From assembly GCA_003260075.1 (NCBI GenBank), contig QLIY01000515.1, forward strand, positions 1-64,000: a DNA stretch of 64,000 nucleotides. Reading direction: 5' to 3'. The number at the start of each line of letters is the position of its first letter. Within the stretch, counting starts at the first letter, position 1. This stretch comes from Phallusia mammillata (taxonomy: Eukaryota; Chordata; Ascidiacea; Phlebobranchia; Ascidiidae). Shown in pieces: positions 1 through 10,976 of the stretch. The position numbers were made by a program, and so were the translations under genes. Below the pieces are notes generated by a model that made no database searches, was not told the DNA's origin, and saw nothing but the letters and a program-made list of their open reading frames with translations.

Positions 1-323
1 TCTGAAAACCCTATTATTTTTTGTTGGAAAGGTTTCTTGTGAATCGTGTAAACTTGGATAGGTACTTAATTGGTAAGTTTAAAAATTAAAATAAAAGTTG
101 CGCCTTTTATCTGGCAATTGAAATGCTGTTTACACGCGTTGTGTCTGACTAAGTATGTAGATATTTTTGTAAGTTTAAGTGCGTCTCCTCAAAAATAATA
201 GGAAATATTTGAACATAATTAAAAAAGATTGCGCTATTTGTATCACTTACGTGTAGGCTAATATGGTAAGTGCATCTTAAACATGTTTTCGTATGTCTAC
301 GTTTGATACCAGTCAACAGCAAC
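1..323. other. Upstream sequence, nothing recognised
   Basis: AT-rich sequence before the first predicted start codon at 324. It presumably contains the 5' UTR and promoter of the first gene, but I see no convincing TATA box or other site. Confidence 0.4.
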
Positions 324-2558
324 ATGGAACCAAGCGTATGCAAAGAAGAGGCGAACAATGAAGATAAGTCTGATCAAATCAAGAAACAAGATTCTAAGAA
401 AAAATCTTCAAAAAAGTGTCCAGATGCACAACTCGTTCTACCCCAGTCGGTAAGAACTTTATACAAAAATATTTCGTACATAAACAATCAAAATGTTCAA
501 AGAAAATTGAAATTCTGTTCTTGCTGTTTAGTTATTTAGCACTTGTTAATGTCAATGCAGTAAGTATTGTGTTAAAAATAAATAGAAATTAAACAATTAG
601 GTTTACAAGTTACGCAGCTACAAATTCGGTATTTGTTTTCAGACGCAATACAGTCCACCCCGATCAAACCGCGTGAGACTTTCTGTAGGACCATATCAAG
701 TATGTTTTTGGCACTGTGCGTTCAGCAGTCTGTTTGCTTTTAGTGACTGTTTGCTATTACTATTTGATCACGTACGGATATTTATTTCATTGTAATAGTC
801 ATAATATGAACTTGAGCAAGTATAAAAAAATTCTTCTGTCACCATCAGACGATGCTAGTTTGCAAGTGAGAATATTGCTGTCATAAAAACATCCAAAGTA
901 GGTTATTTATTACTATTTTTTTTATATTTTGTGTAATGATGAGTCCTTTCCACCATTTTAACCACCATCGAACCCATACAAATACTATTCTATCCGATAC
1001 ACATCTTATTTCAAGATGAGAATATATTTGATATAATTCCTATAGTAGATAACGTAGCAACTTTCAACTTTTAGTTCAACTCAATCACATAAATTTTGTT
1101 TATTTATGATTTCTATTACTGTTGCGTCGAAAATTTAGATTTGAGTAAATTTTTTTGGCAAATGAAACGCACCCGAAATAGTGGTAAAAAACGATTAAGA
1201 AATCGTTTAAGGGCTGATTTTCGAGGTGAGTTGAACTTAATTCAACTAAGCCTAAGTAGGTAATGGTATCGATAGTAAAAAAGAAAATTATGGTTTGGAT
1301 TAATTTCTGCTGGGTACTTAGTCACTAGTTTTAAATTAACTGAACTTTAAAATCCTCGTAACATAAAACGTTAAACTTAACACCGTAATAAAACCCTAAC
1401 ACCGTATTTTGTTCCTTTCAGCAGGATGTTGATGAGTCCAAAGTGAGTTATTACGTAAGCAACAAATTTGGTTTTGCGTTAAAAAAATTAAAACAGTTGA
1501 GAGATATTTTTGCAGCAACAAACAATTTTCTCCAATTAACATAATGTATACTGCATCAAAAACTATGCTTCACATTTGTTGACAATCATAAAATTGTCGA
1601 TATAATTCAGTAAACCAATAATTAAAACATTTATGTTCTGTGGTAAAACTGTTATGTCATACATGTTTGTTAGTAATGCCTAATCCCACATAGTATGGTT
1701 TCAACACAGACTTAGTCTCATTTCCTTTTTCTCCAAAAAGCAATTTCAAAATGAACGCTTTTTCAAAAGTTTAAAAATGCACGCTTAACGTTTTGCCAAC
1801 AAAACCCAGGGTGAAAAAGCAAAATACAGCTTATTTTGTCTTTAGTGTTAACTTTTGTATTTGAATCTCAGGATTTGATGGATTATTGCATGCTCCCCTC
1901 GGAGGTGAGAAAAAAATTTGTGTTTTGTTTTATCAAACAATATGCAGTGGTAAACTTTTAAAAATTGTTTGTTAATTGATGCACATCTAGGAATTATGAC
2001 TCAAAAAATTAAATTGTGGTTTTATACTGCTTTACAAACCAGCGTTAATGTTTGCTGGGTATTTAGCGACGAGTTTGATATTTACTGTGCTTTACAAACC
2101 AGCAAAACCCAATACTTTGTAATAAAACCCTAATACCGCGTTATGTTTCTTTCAGGAGGATGTTGATGAGTCCAAATGGAGTTATGAGGTAAGCAACAAA
2201 ATAGGTTTTGCGTTAAAAAATTTTTTTTTTTAATTTATTAAAAGTTTAAAAAGGCAAACTTAAGACGTATTCAAAATTTTAAATCAAATTTTCTTGTATA
2301 GATGTTAAATGTAAAATACATCGTGGAACCTCCACACAACGTAAACCGACCACCTCCAAACCAAGGTAGGAAATATAATTTTAAGATCGCATGTAAATCT
2401 AATTGGACGCAACCGTTTTTTTACCAATTAATGCGTCGTTTTCAGGTTTATTTGCATTTGAAAACTTTGACCCTAATGGACCTCCAGCAGAAGAACCACC
2501 TCTAGTAGAGGACGGTGAGGTTCGAAACCCGGACAACCAGTTGCAACCAGGCTCATAA
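324..2558 (+). CDS. Micro-exon small-protein family, member A
   Basis: Unrecognised protein built from short exons: 324-449, 643-699, 1422-1442, 1872-1904, 2156-2188, 2302-2365 and 2446-2558. Every exon is bounded by AG and GT. The five junctions before exon 6 are phase 0, so each internal exon from 643 to 2188 is a multiple of three. The product is about 120 residues. It has a Lys/Ser/Asp-rich N-terminus (KKQDSKKKSSKK), then short acidic segments QDVDESK and EDVDESKWSYE, a PPPNQ stretch and a C-terminal FENFDP...AEEPP...VRNPDNQLQ motif. That last motif recurs in the three neighbours. Unlike them, A does not start MG(A/G)C. No signal peptide or membrane segment is visible. A further small exon near 848-866 is possible but its length does not keep phase. 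Function unknown; the exon chain is inferred from splice sites and homology to B and C. Confidence 0.6.
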
Positions 2559-3517
2559 CAACATTTAATGGATAAAAAAACATTTACATAGCTTTTCAGC
2601 ACTCTGTCTACAGAACTAGATCTGCTAATTATTTATTGTCCACCAGGCAGAAATATCCAGATAACCAGTTGCAACATGAACAAAACCAGCCTCATAACAA
2701 CTAATGTTTGCTTCAACTTAACTAAACCATGCAGCAACAGGCAAACCTGCCAAAACATAAAGTTCTCCATTGAGGTTTAGCCCTTATGAAAATATTAAAC
2801 AGGCAAACTACGCAATGATACATTTGTGCTCGAAACTGCAGCACCATGTGCACATGTCGTACCTTGTAAATGTTTGGTTGCATTTTGCCTTAGTGCAGAA
2901 AGCGAAATTTTTTGTACGTACCTTAACAGCTCACAATTTTTTTTCCGACTGAAAGTGTTCTTGATTGACCAGAGGTTTAGCCACTTTGGATCAAAGTAGT
3001 ACAAAAATCAACAAGTACCCATTTCATTAATATAGATGTGAAAATGGACCAGACCACAAAAATCCAAACAAGTTAATAAAAGCAACGAAATTGATGTTGA
3101 TTTTTTTCGAAACAATAACATGCAAAGTGATTATTTTTTGTGAATTAAATATAACAAGTAAAATGATTGTTTTTTTGTTGTTTTGTGAATATATTGATTT
3201 ACCGGGTTATAGATGTTTACAGTAGGTTAGTTTGTATCAGAAACTAAAATAAAACGTTGTATGCAATCGATACACTAGGTGGAAGCATTAAGCTGTCCAT
3301 GAAATCTTATTCAGTTACCAAAAAACAATTCCAACTTGTAAATCAAATCTGCCACAAATGAGCTCGCTAAGATTATTTCCTCTCGACATCTAAAAACTAT
3401 TTTATACTTAACCGGTAAATGCTTTCACTGTAAAACTTCATTCTCGCTGTGACTGTCATTTATAAACTTAAGAATCGAAGATGCATTAGACAATACAACA
3501 AAATTCAGCGAATATAT

Positions 3518-3922
3518 TTACATTATAAACATCTGTAGCAGGTTATCTACAGCAACATTAGTTGTTATGAGGCTGGTTTCGTTCCAGCTGCAACTGGTTT
3601 TCCGGGTTTTGAACCTCATTGCCACCCATTGGCGCTCTTCTTCTGCTGGGTCGAAATGGTCGAAGGCTATTCGGTCTAACACACAAACGAATACTTGAAA
3701 TCGCAAAACAGTATAATGGTATAATTTACAGAAAATTAAATCTTAAACACTCTTGCCTAAGTTGATAGGTGCTCGATTAAAATGGTTTTCTTCGTGTTTA
3801 ACCTTTCTTGAAATCTAAACGTACAAGTTGAAGCTAAACCGAAAAGTAGATTAACGTTAGAGATCTTTTAACAAAAATACACCTAGACAATTTGCACAAA
3901 AGTAAAAATGTAGAAATATTTT

Positions 3923-3958
<36 letters not shown>

Positions 3959-5059
3959 ACATATGTATGTTGATAAAAATATTAAGTTTTATATATACAT
4001 ATATATTTTTGTATATCATATGTATATATTAGGTGTTACCTTCTTCGATGATGTTAGTTCGTGTTCTTCAATCCCCACCTCAAAATCAAAAATGGAAAGT
4101 AATTTGGAACAGTAATTTTATGATTATGTTTTCCTACGTCAAACGAAAGTTCGTGATAAGAACGAGTTTTCTATTTGATTGTTTCATTTCGATTGTAACC
4201 GTTTGCCTGTGACAACTAACACAAAATGGCCTTAAAATGTGACAACTAACACAAAATGGCCTTAAAATGTAACAACTAACACAAATGTCAGACTCTAACG
4301 CTAATACTTCTAAAATGTAACAAACTAACACAAATGTGTACTCAAACACCAATACTTCTGGAAGACAAAAATAGCATTGCAGTTTGATCAATATTACAGT
4401 ACCGTGTTGACAATGCTGGTTCGATTTTGCATTTGTTACAAGCTTTGTCGCATATATTCTGCTTCACCTATGATAGCATTTCAATAGCGCGTTGAACGTT
4501 TCTGCTAATATGGCAAAATTGTGAATGTTTATGCTATTTACTTACAGTTCTACAATGGCGGAAGACGTGGGAAAGGAGCGTCAAACTCATGTTAGATTGC
4601 TTTGCTTGATTCGGTATTTCCCGTTTTAAAGTTTCAGATGCCATGCTTTTTTCCCCAGCAGCTGTTCAAAACAATGTTTAATTTTACAGTTGTTTGAGTT
4701 TTACTTTTTTATTTAACTTTGGTAAATTGATGTTTGCGAGATCTCTCTGAAGTGAAACTGTAAATTAATTTAAGAATTATATTAAATGTTTTAAGCTTTA
4801 AAACCCATTGCTTATGTTTGCAAGCCCTGTCTAATTCATAAAATTTGAAAAATTCTTAACTTAGTCTTCAAGAAAAACCCCTTTTTAGACTCCGGCTCTT
4901 TGTTTCTTTATTCTATTGTCCCAGTTGCTAGCCTCAAAAAATGTATCGCACCTAATTTAATGTAAAAGCAAATAACTCACTGCTTTCCGAAAATTCCCTC
5001 TTATACGATGCTTTCTTCTTCTTCTTTTTTCCCAACCGCTTAGAAGCACATGCACCCAT
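3518..5059 (-). CDS. Micro-exon family, member D, frameshifted C-terminus
   Basis: Minus-strand paralogue of gene C. Exons in coding order: 4981-5059, 4546-4661, 4040-4078, 3757-3814 and 3518-3675. Exon 1 starts MGACASKRLGKKKKKK, fitting an N-myristoylation site (Gly2, Ser6) with a palmitoylatable Cys4 and a polybasic tract. Such an N-terminus usually anchors a protein to the inner membrane face. Exon 2 aligns with C exon 2, and its following intron starts with nearly the same bases as C's. The exon at 3757 ends in a GC donor, like B and C. The last exon keeps AFDHFDP and EEE, then runs in another frame. The family ending (NEVQNPENQLQ) is still readable in a shifted frame within the same exon. 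D therefore makes a novel tail, or is decaying. A small acidic exon matching C exon 3 was not found. Function unknown. Confidence 0.6.
3928..3955. repeat. (TA)n microsatellite
   Basis: Uninterrupted alternating T/A over about 27 nt, inside an intron of gene D on the minus strand. Further TA-rich sequence follows to about 4030. Confidence 0.9.
4208..4340. repeat. Short tandem repeat, about 30-bp unit
   Basis: Tandem copies of a unit containing ACAACTAACACAAAATGG and CTTAAAATG. The first two copies are almost identical and the later ones diverge. It lies within the second intron of gene D, and the long open frame across it is a by-product of the repetition. Confidence 0.75.
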
Positions 5060-5452
5060 GACGTTCCTAATACCAACACTTCTGTGATCAAAAAATAAAC
5101 TCAGAACCAAAGGCTTTATATGCCAAAAAATGACACTAAATCCACTGAACTTCTACCTTTCAATAACTATTAAAACAGCTACTATAAAATACGATCGTCA
5201 GAAAAAAATCTTCAAAAATGACAAAATTTTGCAAAACTCAAATCTATAAGCTTATTGTGCTGGACAATCTCAAAACCTTAAACTACAGTACAAATAAGAC
5301 ACAAAGAAAAAAAGACAACAACACGAGACTTTTTTTTCAAAAGACTTATCGTTAGATCGTTTGTGTGCGTGATAACCATCACCCAGTTGCCTTTACATCG
5401 CCATTTCGTTGCAATCTGCTCAATTTGCTTTTGTCGCTCACAATAATAGTAA

Positions 5453-5869
5453 TCAAATGTTTATGTTCGAAAGGTTCACTTCAAAAGGCGCTATTATAAT
5501 TTTCATGCTGTCGGTTGGATTAGAATGTATTAAATGTAGATACACCTGACTAGCGTTTGTCTGTAGCCAGCGTAAAACTTGCTTGCATCTTGCTAAGTCT
5601 GTGCCTTTAACCAAAGTATGTTGAAGCTGCAATAAAGTTAAACAATACATTAGTTTTCTGACTCTCAAATGTCTTTTAAGAATCTCATAAACTTTTGTTT
5701 GCCAGGGTTTTTGTGGTTTTACTACGAAGCGTCTGACCGACTTTTGTGTTTGCTTAGACACCAGCTCCTGCGTAACAAGTTTCATATGTATAAGAATGAA
5801 AACGACAAAACGAAAGGCAAACAATTTCTGAATGCGTAATTTATCGGTAAGACATGGGTGACTGCACAT
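5453..5869 (-). other. Coding-like segment, unrecognised
   Basis: An open frame of 138 codons on the minus strand lies just upstream of gene D. Its central part (about 5540-5745) has a diverged inverted copy at about 6880-7080. In both copies TTGCAG or ATCGCAG precedes CTTC and a block encoding LVKGTDLARCKQV. This suggests two short exons: RFVVK(P/L)..PWQT.VYE and LVKGTDLARCKQV.RL. In the plus copy the first frame is interrupted. I do not recognise the protein. It could be an exon of a further gene, or a relic duplicated with D and B. Confidence 0.35.
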
Positions 5870-6879
5870 AACAGATTAGTCGATCGTAAAAAGAGACAAA
5901 GATTGATATAAAATCATGCCCGAAATTGTAGCAAATACAATCTACGTGATGGAGTTAAAAGGCAAAACTGATTCTCAATATTGAGGCAAATTGCCCCAAA
6001 TCTTTTTGTCATTATTACTCTAAATTATCGCATATACATTGTTAATTTATATTTATGTTAATACGGTATAATTTAGGCCATTGGTATTTTTCATCATTAG
6101 ACAGTGAACCCTCCAAACGTTTGTTTGTTTTGTTTAGTGATCCTACTCTGAGTAATCCACAAACAGTAATTAAATGCAGTAAAATTTGATGCAGGAATGA
6201 ATGAATAATTGATGCGAATAATGCTCGACTTAAACCACGTATATAAAGATCTAAAAGTAATTGTCAGTGATTCAAACATTGTTTGCAAACGCTAAACGCA
6301 ACTTCCAAACAGAGTAGGGTTTTTTGGACCAACGCGGTCCGAGTAAATGCATGGGCATAAGAGATGGTGGGCACAATAGGTGCCTAAAAAGTGAACAAAA
6401 TGCCGTTACAGCAATCGGTAAACTAAAGTTTTATTGGACAAAGATTATTTAGGGCGTTGTATCAATTACCTGAAAGGTCATTTTCAATCGACGCGTGGCT
6501 GCAAAGCAAACGGACAAATAGCTCCCAGTGAGAAATTTCATCATATCATAACAAAAATTATTAAACTCTCCTATGACACATTACAAGTTTGGCTAAGTTG
6601 TGAAGTTTCAAGTAACACAATTGGAAAAAACTACAGAATTGTAGCTCGACGGTGGGACTTCAGTTTTATTTACTTTATCATGTAACAACCTTTTTGGGTA
6701 TCTGCGTTTGATCTCTCTTCCTCGCTTCTAGTGGGATTTACTGAATACCCACTAACACAAACGTCAATTGCTATCCCGGTATATGTGCAGAGTTTGAGTA
6801 GTGTTTTCGTATTCCTCTAGTTTGAATCCTGTGAAATCAGGAGGAAACATCTTGTGTAAAGATATGTAAACACAGAACT

Positions 6880-7080
6880 CAGTCGGGCGCTTCGTAGTAA
6901 AACTGCCAATAAAATCTTGGCAAACAAATGTTTATGAGCATCTTAAACAGGTTTGAAAGTCAACAGACAATTCCATTGTTTAACTTTATCGCAGCTTCTA
7001 CATTCACTTTGGTTAAAGGCACAGACTTAGCAAGATGCAAGCAAGTTTTTCGACTGGCTACAGACAATCGCTAGACAGAC
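6880..7080 (+). pseudogene. Inverted, broken copy of the 5540-5745 segment
   Basis: Plus-strand sequence matches the reverse complement of 5540-5745, including GCGCTTCGTAGTAAAAC, TTGGCAAAC and GCACAGACTTAGCAAGATGC. The first reading frame ends at a stop soon after HLKQV. It lies on the same strand as gene B and upstream of it, as its partner lies upstream of gene D. The whole D-B interval therefore looks like an old inverted duplication. Confidence 0.5.
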
Positions 7081-7813
7081 ATATTTACATTTAAAGCATG
7101 TTTAATCCATGTTAGCCTGTTCGCATTAGTTTCCAATAAACGAAAATGAAAACATCAGTCGAGTAAAAGTAGGCGAGAACAACTGCTTAGTAATTTGGCT
7201 TCGAGCCTTGCACCATTTTCTGGTTGTAGAATTTTTTCCTGATTAGTTTAGTAACTGTTTTAGTAGTTTATGAATCTGAACAGATTAAAAAGTCGTTGTT
7301 ATTTTTATTTTATGATCACACAAGGTTTGGTATTTTGACCGCCAAAAATAAAGTATGAGTTCATGTTTCACTAAAGGATTAGAAAAAGGAAAAGGAATTA
7401 ACGACGTGTATTGATGCATTCTTTTTAAGACACTGACTGTCTTAAGAGACGAATTTTGACCACAATGCTTGAGCTTATGGAAGTTACTGGAAGTAAATAG
7501 CTAGTTAAGCGTATCAGGGTATATTACATGACAGTTTCAACAAATTTGGCGCATTTAGACCAGTTATCTTGCATTTAAATAGGCCCCAAAACATACCTGT
7601 AAAACAGAATACCATATTAAAGGCAAAAAGTACAGATTCGCGACAAAAAGGGTTTTTATTGCTCAATAACCCGTTAAACTTGGCACGAAATTCTTTTACG
7701 GTATATTAAATACATATGAATAATTTAATAACTTGTAAGTGAATGACTCTTATGTCCTAGACTAAAATTTTTGTTTTCAAAACGTCTCAAACGTCATTAC
7801 AAATACTAATATA

Positions 7814-9235
7814 ATGGGTGGGTGTATTTCAAAAATGTTTGGAAATAAAAAAGAAAAATCGCAACGAACAAAGGAGACGCATCCAAAACTGGTAAGTTTC
7901 AAAACGTACCAACTATGGATAGTATTTTTTCGCGTTTCTCTGACTGTTTACCACAATTTTTTTAATACCTGTGAATCGAAATCCTTTACTACCATATTTT
8001 TCTCAAGTGACTTAGCTTGCATGTATACAATATTTGAAACAACGATACTAAATTTTGTCAAAAAATGTAAAACAGGTATAAAGAAATAGATACATTTTGA
8101 AACACTCAGAAGGCTACTATCTTTTTTATCCAATTTAGGGAAGCAAAAAGTCATATTAAAATCATTTAATCGTCACCAAGATGAAGCAACGAGTTGGAAT
8201 ATGAGAAGTGCCGATAAAGTCACTGAAGGACTTGGGGTGCGTATTTTAAACAATGTTTTGTGTGGAGTTTTGCCGCAAATGCAAGCGGTTACTGTATTAG
8301 ATTGCCATAACACCAAATAACTAGACAAATCAAAAGTTTTGTAAGTTTGCTATTTCTTTAAACTTATGAGAATTGATTTTGGACCCAATATGCCTAGTGC
8401 GGCCAATTTAACTGTCAAAAAACTTGTATCAATAAAACGAAACTTGCTATATATTGTATGGTACGATTTTTGTAATCAAAAGCCGTTGGTGCATTGATTC
8501 AAGAATTAGTCAAGCAGACAGAATGTACAAGTACTGCTGTTAAAATTCGTTTTTTTTTCATTTAGCACATCTTTACCAAGAAGACTAATAGCGAAACGTT
8601 TTAATATCGTGTTATGTTTTGTTGTTTAGACTGCAGATTTAGGACTGCCATTCAATTGGGTTTTCAAGGTAAAAAAAAACAGTTGCCAAACAAATGATAT
8701 AATTTTTCTTTACATTACTTATAAACATAATGTAACACAAAGTGTAATTTATATGTTGTGAGAAATGTTAAACAATTATTGATAATTATCAATAAAATGA
8801 TTGTGATGTAATCAAAGCTTAATGTTTACCTAATCGTTCTTTCACATTTAGATTTTCCACAAGATTAACCGGGAAGAAGAAGAAGAACGTGACTTAAATC
8901 CACCACCTGAAAATCAAGGCAAGAGCATTGGATTTTTGTCCATGACTGTTAATGTAACTATTTTTTGTGTTAACAAATGTTTGATGATTCTACAGGTCAA
9001 TTTGCATTGAGAGTTTTTGACCCTGCTGCACCTCATCCAGAAGAACCAGCACAAGTGGATGACCCCCCCCCCCTATTTTTTGTGTTAACAAATGTTTGAT
9101 GATTCTACAGGTCAATTTGCGTTGAGAGTTTTTGATCCTGCTGCACCTCAACCAGCAGAACCAGCACAAGTGGATGGCGATGAGGGTCGAAACCCAGGCA
9201 ACCAGTTGCAACCAGAACGAAATCCTACCAATTAA
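7814..9235 (+). CDS. Micro-exon family, member B, MGGC-type N-terminus
   Basis: Exons: 7814-7891, 8144-8236, 8630-8668, 8852-8918 and 9111-9235. The product is about 133 residues. It starts MGGCISKMFGNKKEK, a good match to an N-myristoylation signal (Gly2, Ser6) with Cys4 for palmitoylation and basic residues, so a membrane-anchored protein is likely (inference). The middle contains TADLGLPFNWVFK and an acidic INREEEEERDLNPPP. The C-terminus has FALRVFDPAAP, EEPAQ or AEPAQ, and RNPGNQLQPERN, homologous to the other members. Exon 4 ends in a GC donor (GCAAGA). The last exon appears twice: a truncated copy at 8996-9062 runs into a poly-C run, and the complete copy follows. The chosen chain uses the complete copy. 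The two copies differ at a few bases, as alleles would. Function unknown. Confidence 0.65.
8960..9176. repeat. Duplicated segment across an 11-C run (9063-9073)
   Basis: About 103 bp ending at 9062 is repeated almost exactly after the C run, from 9074. It includes the 3' splice site and start of the last exon of gene B. The few differences (CATCCAGAA versus CAACCAGCA) look allelic. An overlap of two contig ends with a gap written as C is the simplest reading. Confidence 0.8.
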
Positions 9236-9381
9236 TGCCTCATAAAGAGAAACACAAATTGTAGTAGTTATGTCAAAAACTTTTATTCCATCTCATCTCG
9301 TTTTTGTTTTGTTTTTGTAAAGAGGTTGTTGCGACCTATGTTTATTTTTATACTTGATGTGTGTTTAGGTGTTGGTAAATT

Positions 9382-10035
9382 CCGGACTGTGAGTAGTAAA
9401 ATTAAAACCGTGATGTAAAATATTGACAATCACCTCAGATTGATTTAGTTATTAATACCTTCGGCCAACATTTCAAGAAGATTGTATGGGTGTACCACCG
9501 AATAGTATGCTGCGAGATTTGGAAGTAGCTTGTAATGCCTTTAGTTGTCAGGAATGTAGCATGTTATTACAAAGAACTGAACACCAGAATTGAAATTTAG
9601 GCCATTGTCGAATAGTACACCAAGGTATTTATCTGATTGTACCTTTCGAGTCTACAATCAGGGGATATCTATTCTTTTGCATTATTTATCGTAAAATCGC
9701 CGGTCTAAACCCCCCCCCCATTCCGGACTGTGAGTAGTAAAATTAAAACCGTGATGTAAAATATTGAAAATCACCTCAGATTGATTTAGTTATTAAAACC
9801 TTCGGCCAACATGTCATGAAGATTGTATGGGTGTACCACCGAATAGTATGCTGCGAGATTTGGAAGTTGATATAATGCCTTTAGTTGTCAGGAATGCAGG
9901 CACTACAGCATGTTTTTACAAAGAAACTAAACACCAGAATTGAAGTTTAGGTCATTGTCGAATATTACACCAAGGTATTCAACTGATTGTACCTTTCGAG
10001 TCCACAATCAGGGGGTATCTATTCTTTTACACCAT
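9382..10035. repeat. About 320-bp duplication across a 10-C run (9710-9719)
   Basis: Sequence beginning ATTCCGGACTGTGAGTAG before the run is repeated right after it, with scattered substitutions and small indels. Otherwise this B-C intergenic stretch shows no gene. A further 10-C run lies at 10187-10196, without an obvious flanking duplication. Confidence 0.8.
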
Positions 10036-10976
10036 TTATCTAACGAGGTCTGGTGCCAGTAAAAGAAACCAGTAAAAGAAATGGTACAAAATGCTAAAGA
10101 AACTTGGAAAATCAATGTCTAAAAAGCAATTTATACCAAAGGCAACTGACGCCTAAAGTATCAAATTTGTAAAGTAAATAACCCCTCCCCCCCCCCAAGT
10201 AATGTAAATGACGTAGTAATCATATTTGTCCCACTTTGGCAAGATATGTGTTTGCTAACCTCCAGAAGAGATGTGCATGCGCAGTAAAACTTCTTTTTTG
10301 CATCTGAAGACCTGAAACTATGTTTTTGTCTGCTCAAATTATCAGTCACGTGGGTACCCAGACTGACCACCCGTGTTAGTAAAAGAAAGTTGAGTCAAAG
10401 GGTAACAAAAACCCTGTCAGATATTATCAAGTCCCGAGAAGACTGGTGGAACCAAACATACGGGTAGTAAACAAACATAGTTATGCTATCATTACGTTAA
10501 GTTTGAGAATACTTATAGTAAACGTTGTAACAAAATCTGGCAAGTTACTACAGCAGTATGCTGCTTTCCATGCGAACATGTTGTTTCCTAACACCGTTCA
10601 AAAGTCCCGTTGAGCAACATATGCCAAGCAAGGCCTCGTTGTGCAAGCATCAACATAGCCAAAAGATCTGTCTTGGTTAAGTTAAAATTAATTCCACAGA
10701 ATCCCTTCCTTGTCACGAATGCGTTACGTCACGTTCTTGCAGGGATTGTTTGGAGGCATCTAAGTGTGAAGCGTCGTTTCGTTAAGCGATCACTTCCTGC
10801 TCTTTGAAAGTAAGTTTTTTGTACAATAACGTTGCAATGTAGGTTTATTTGCAGCTGTTAAACCTAAGTTTTGGATAAGTTGATCAGTATTCGTGGATAA
10901 ATATTGCCGGAATCGTACAAAAGTGTTTCTGTGAATTGATTTTTTTGACTTAAACGTCACAACATGAACTGAAATT

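Noticed and set aside
848..866. Extra exon of gene A (DDASLQ)
   Set aside because: Plausible AG and GT borders but a 17-nt length that breaks the phase 0 chain; left out of the model.
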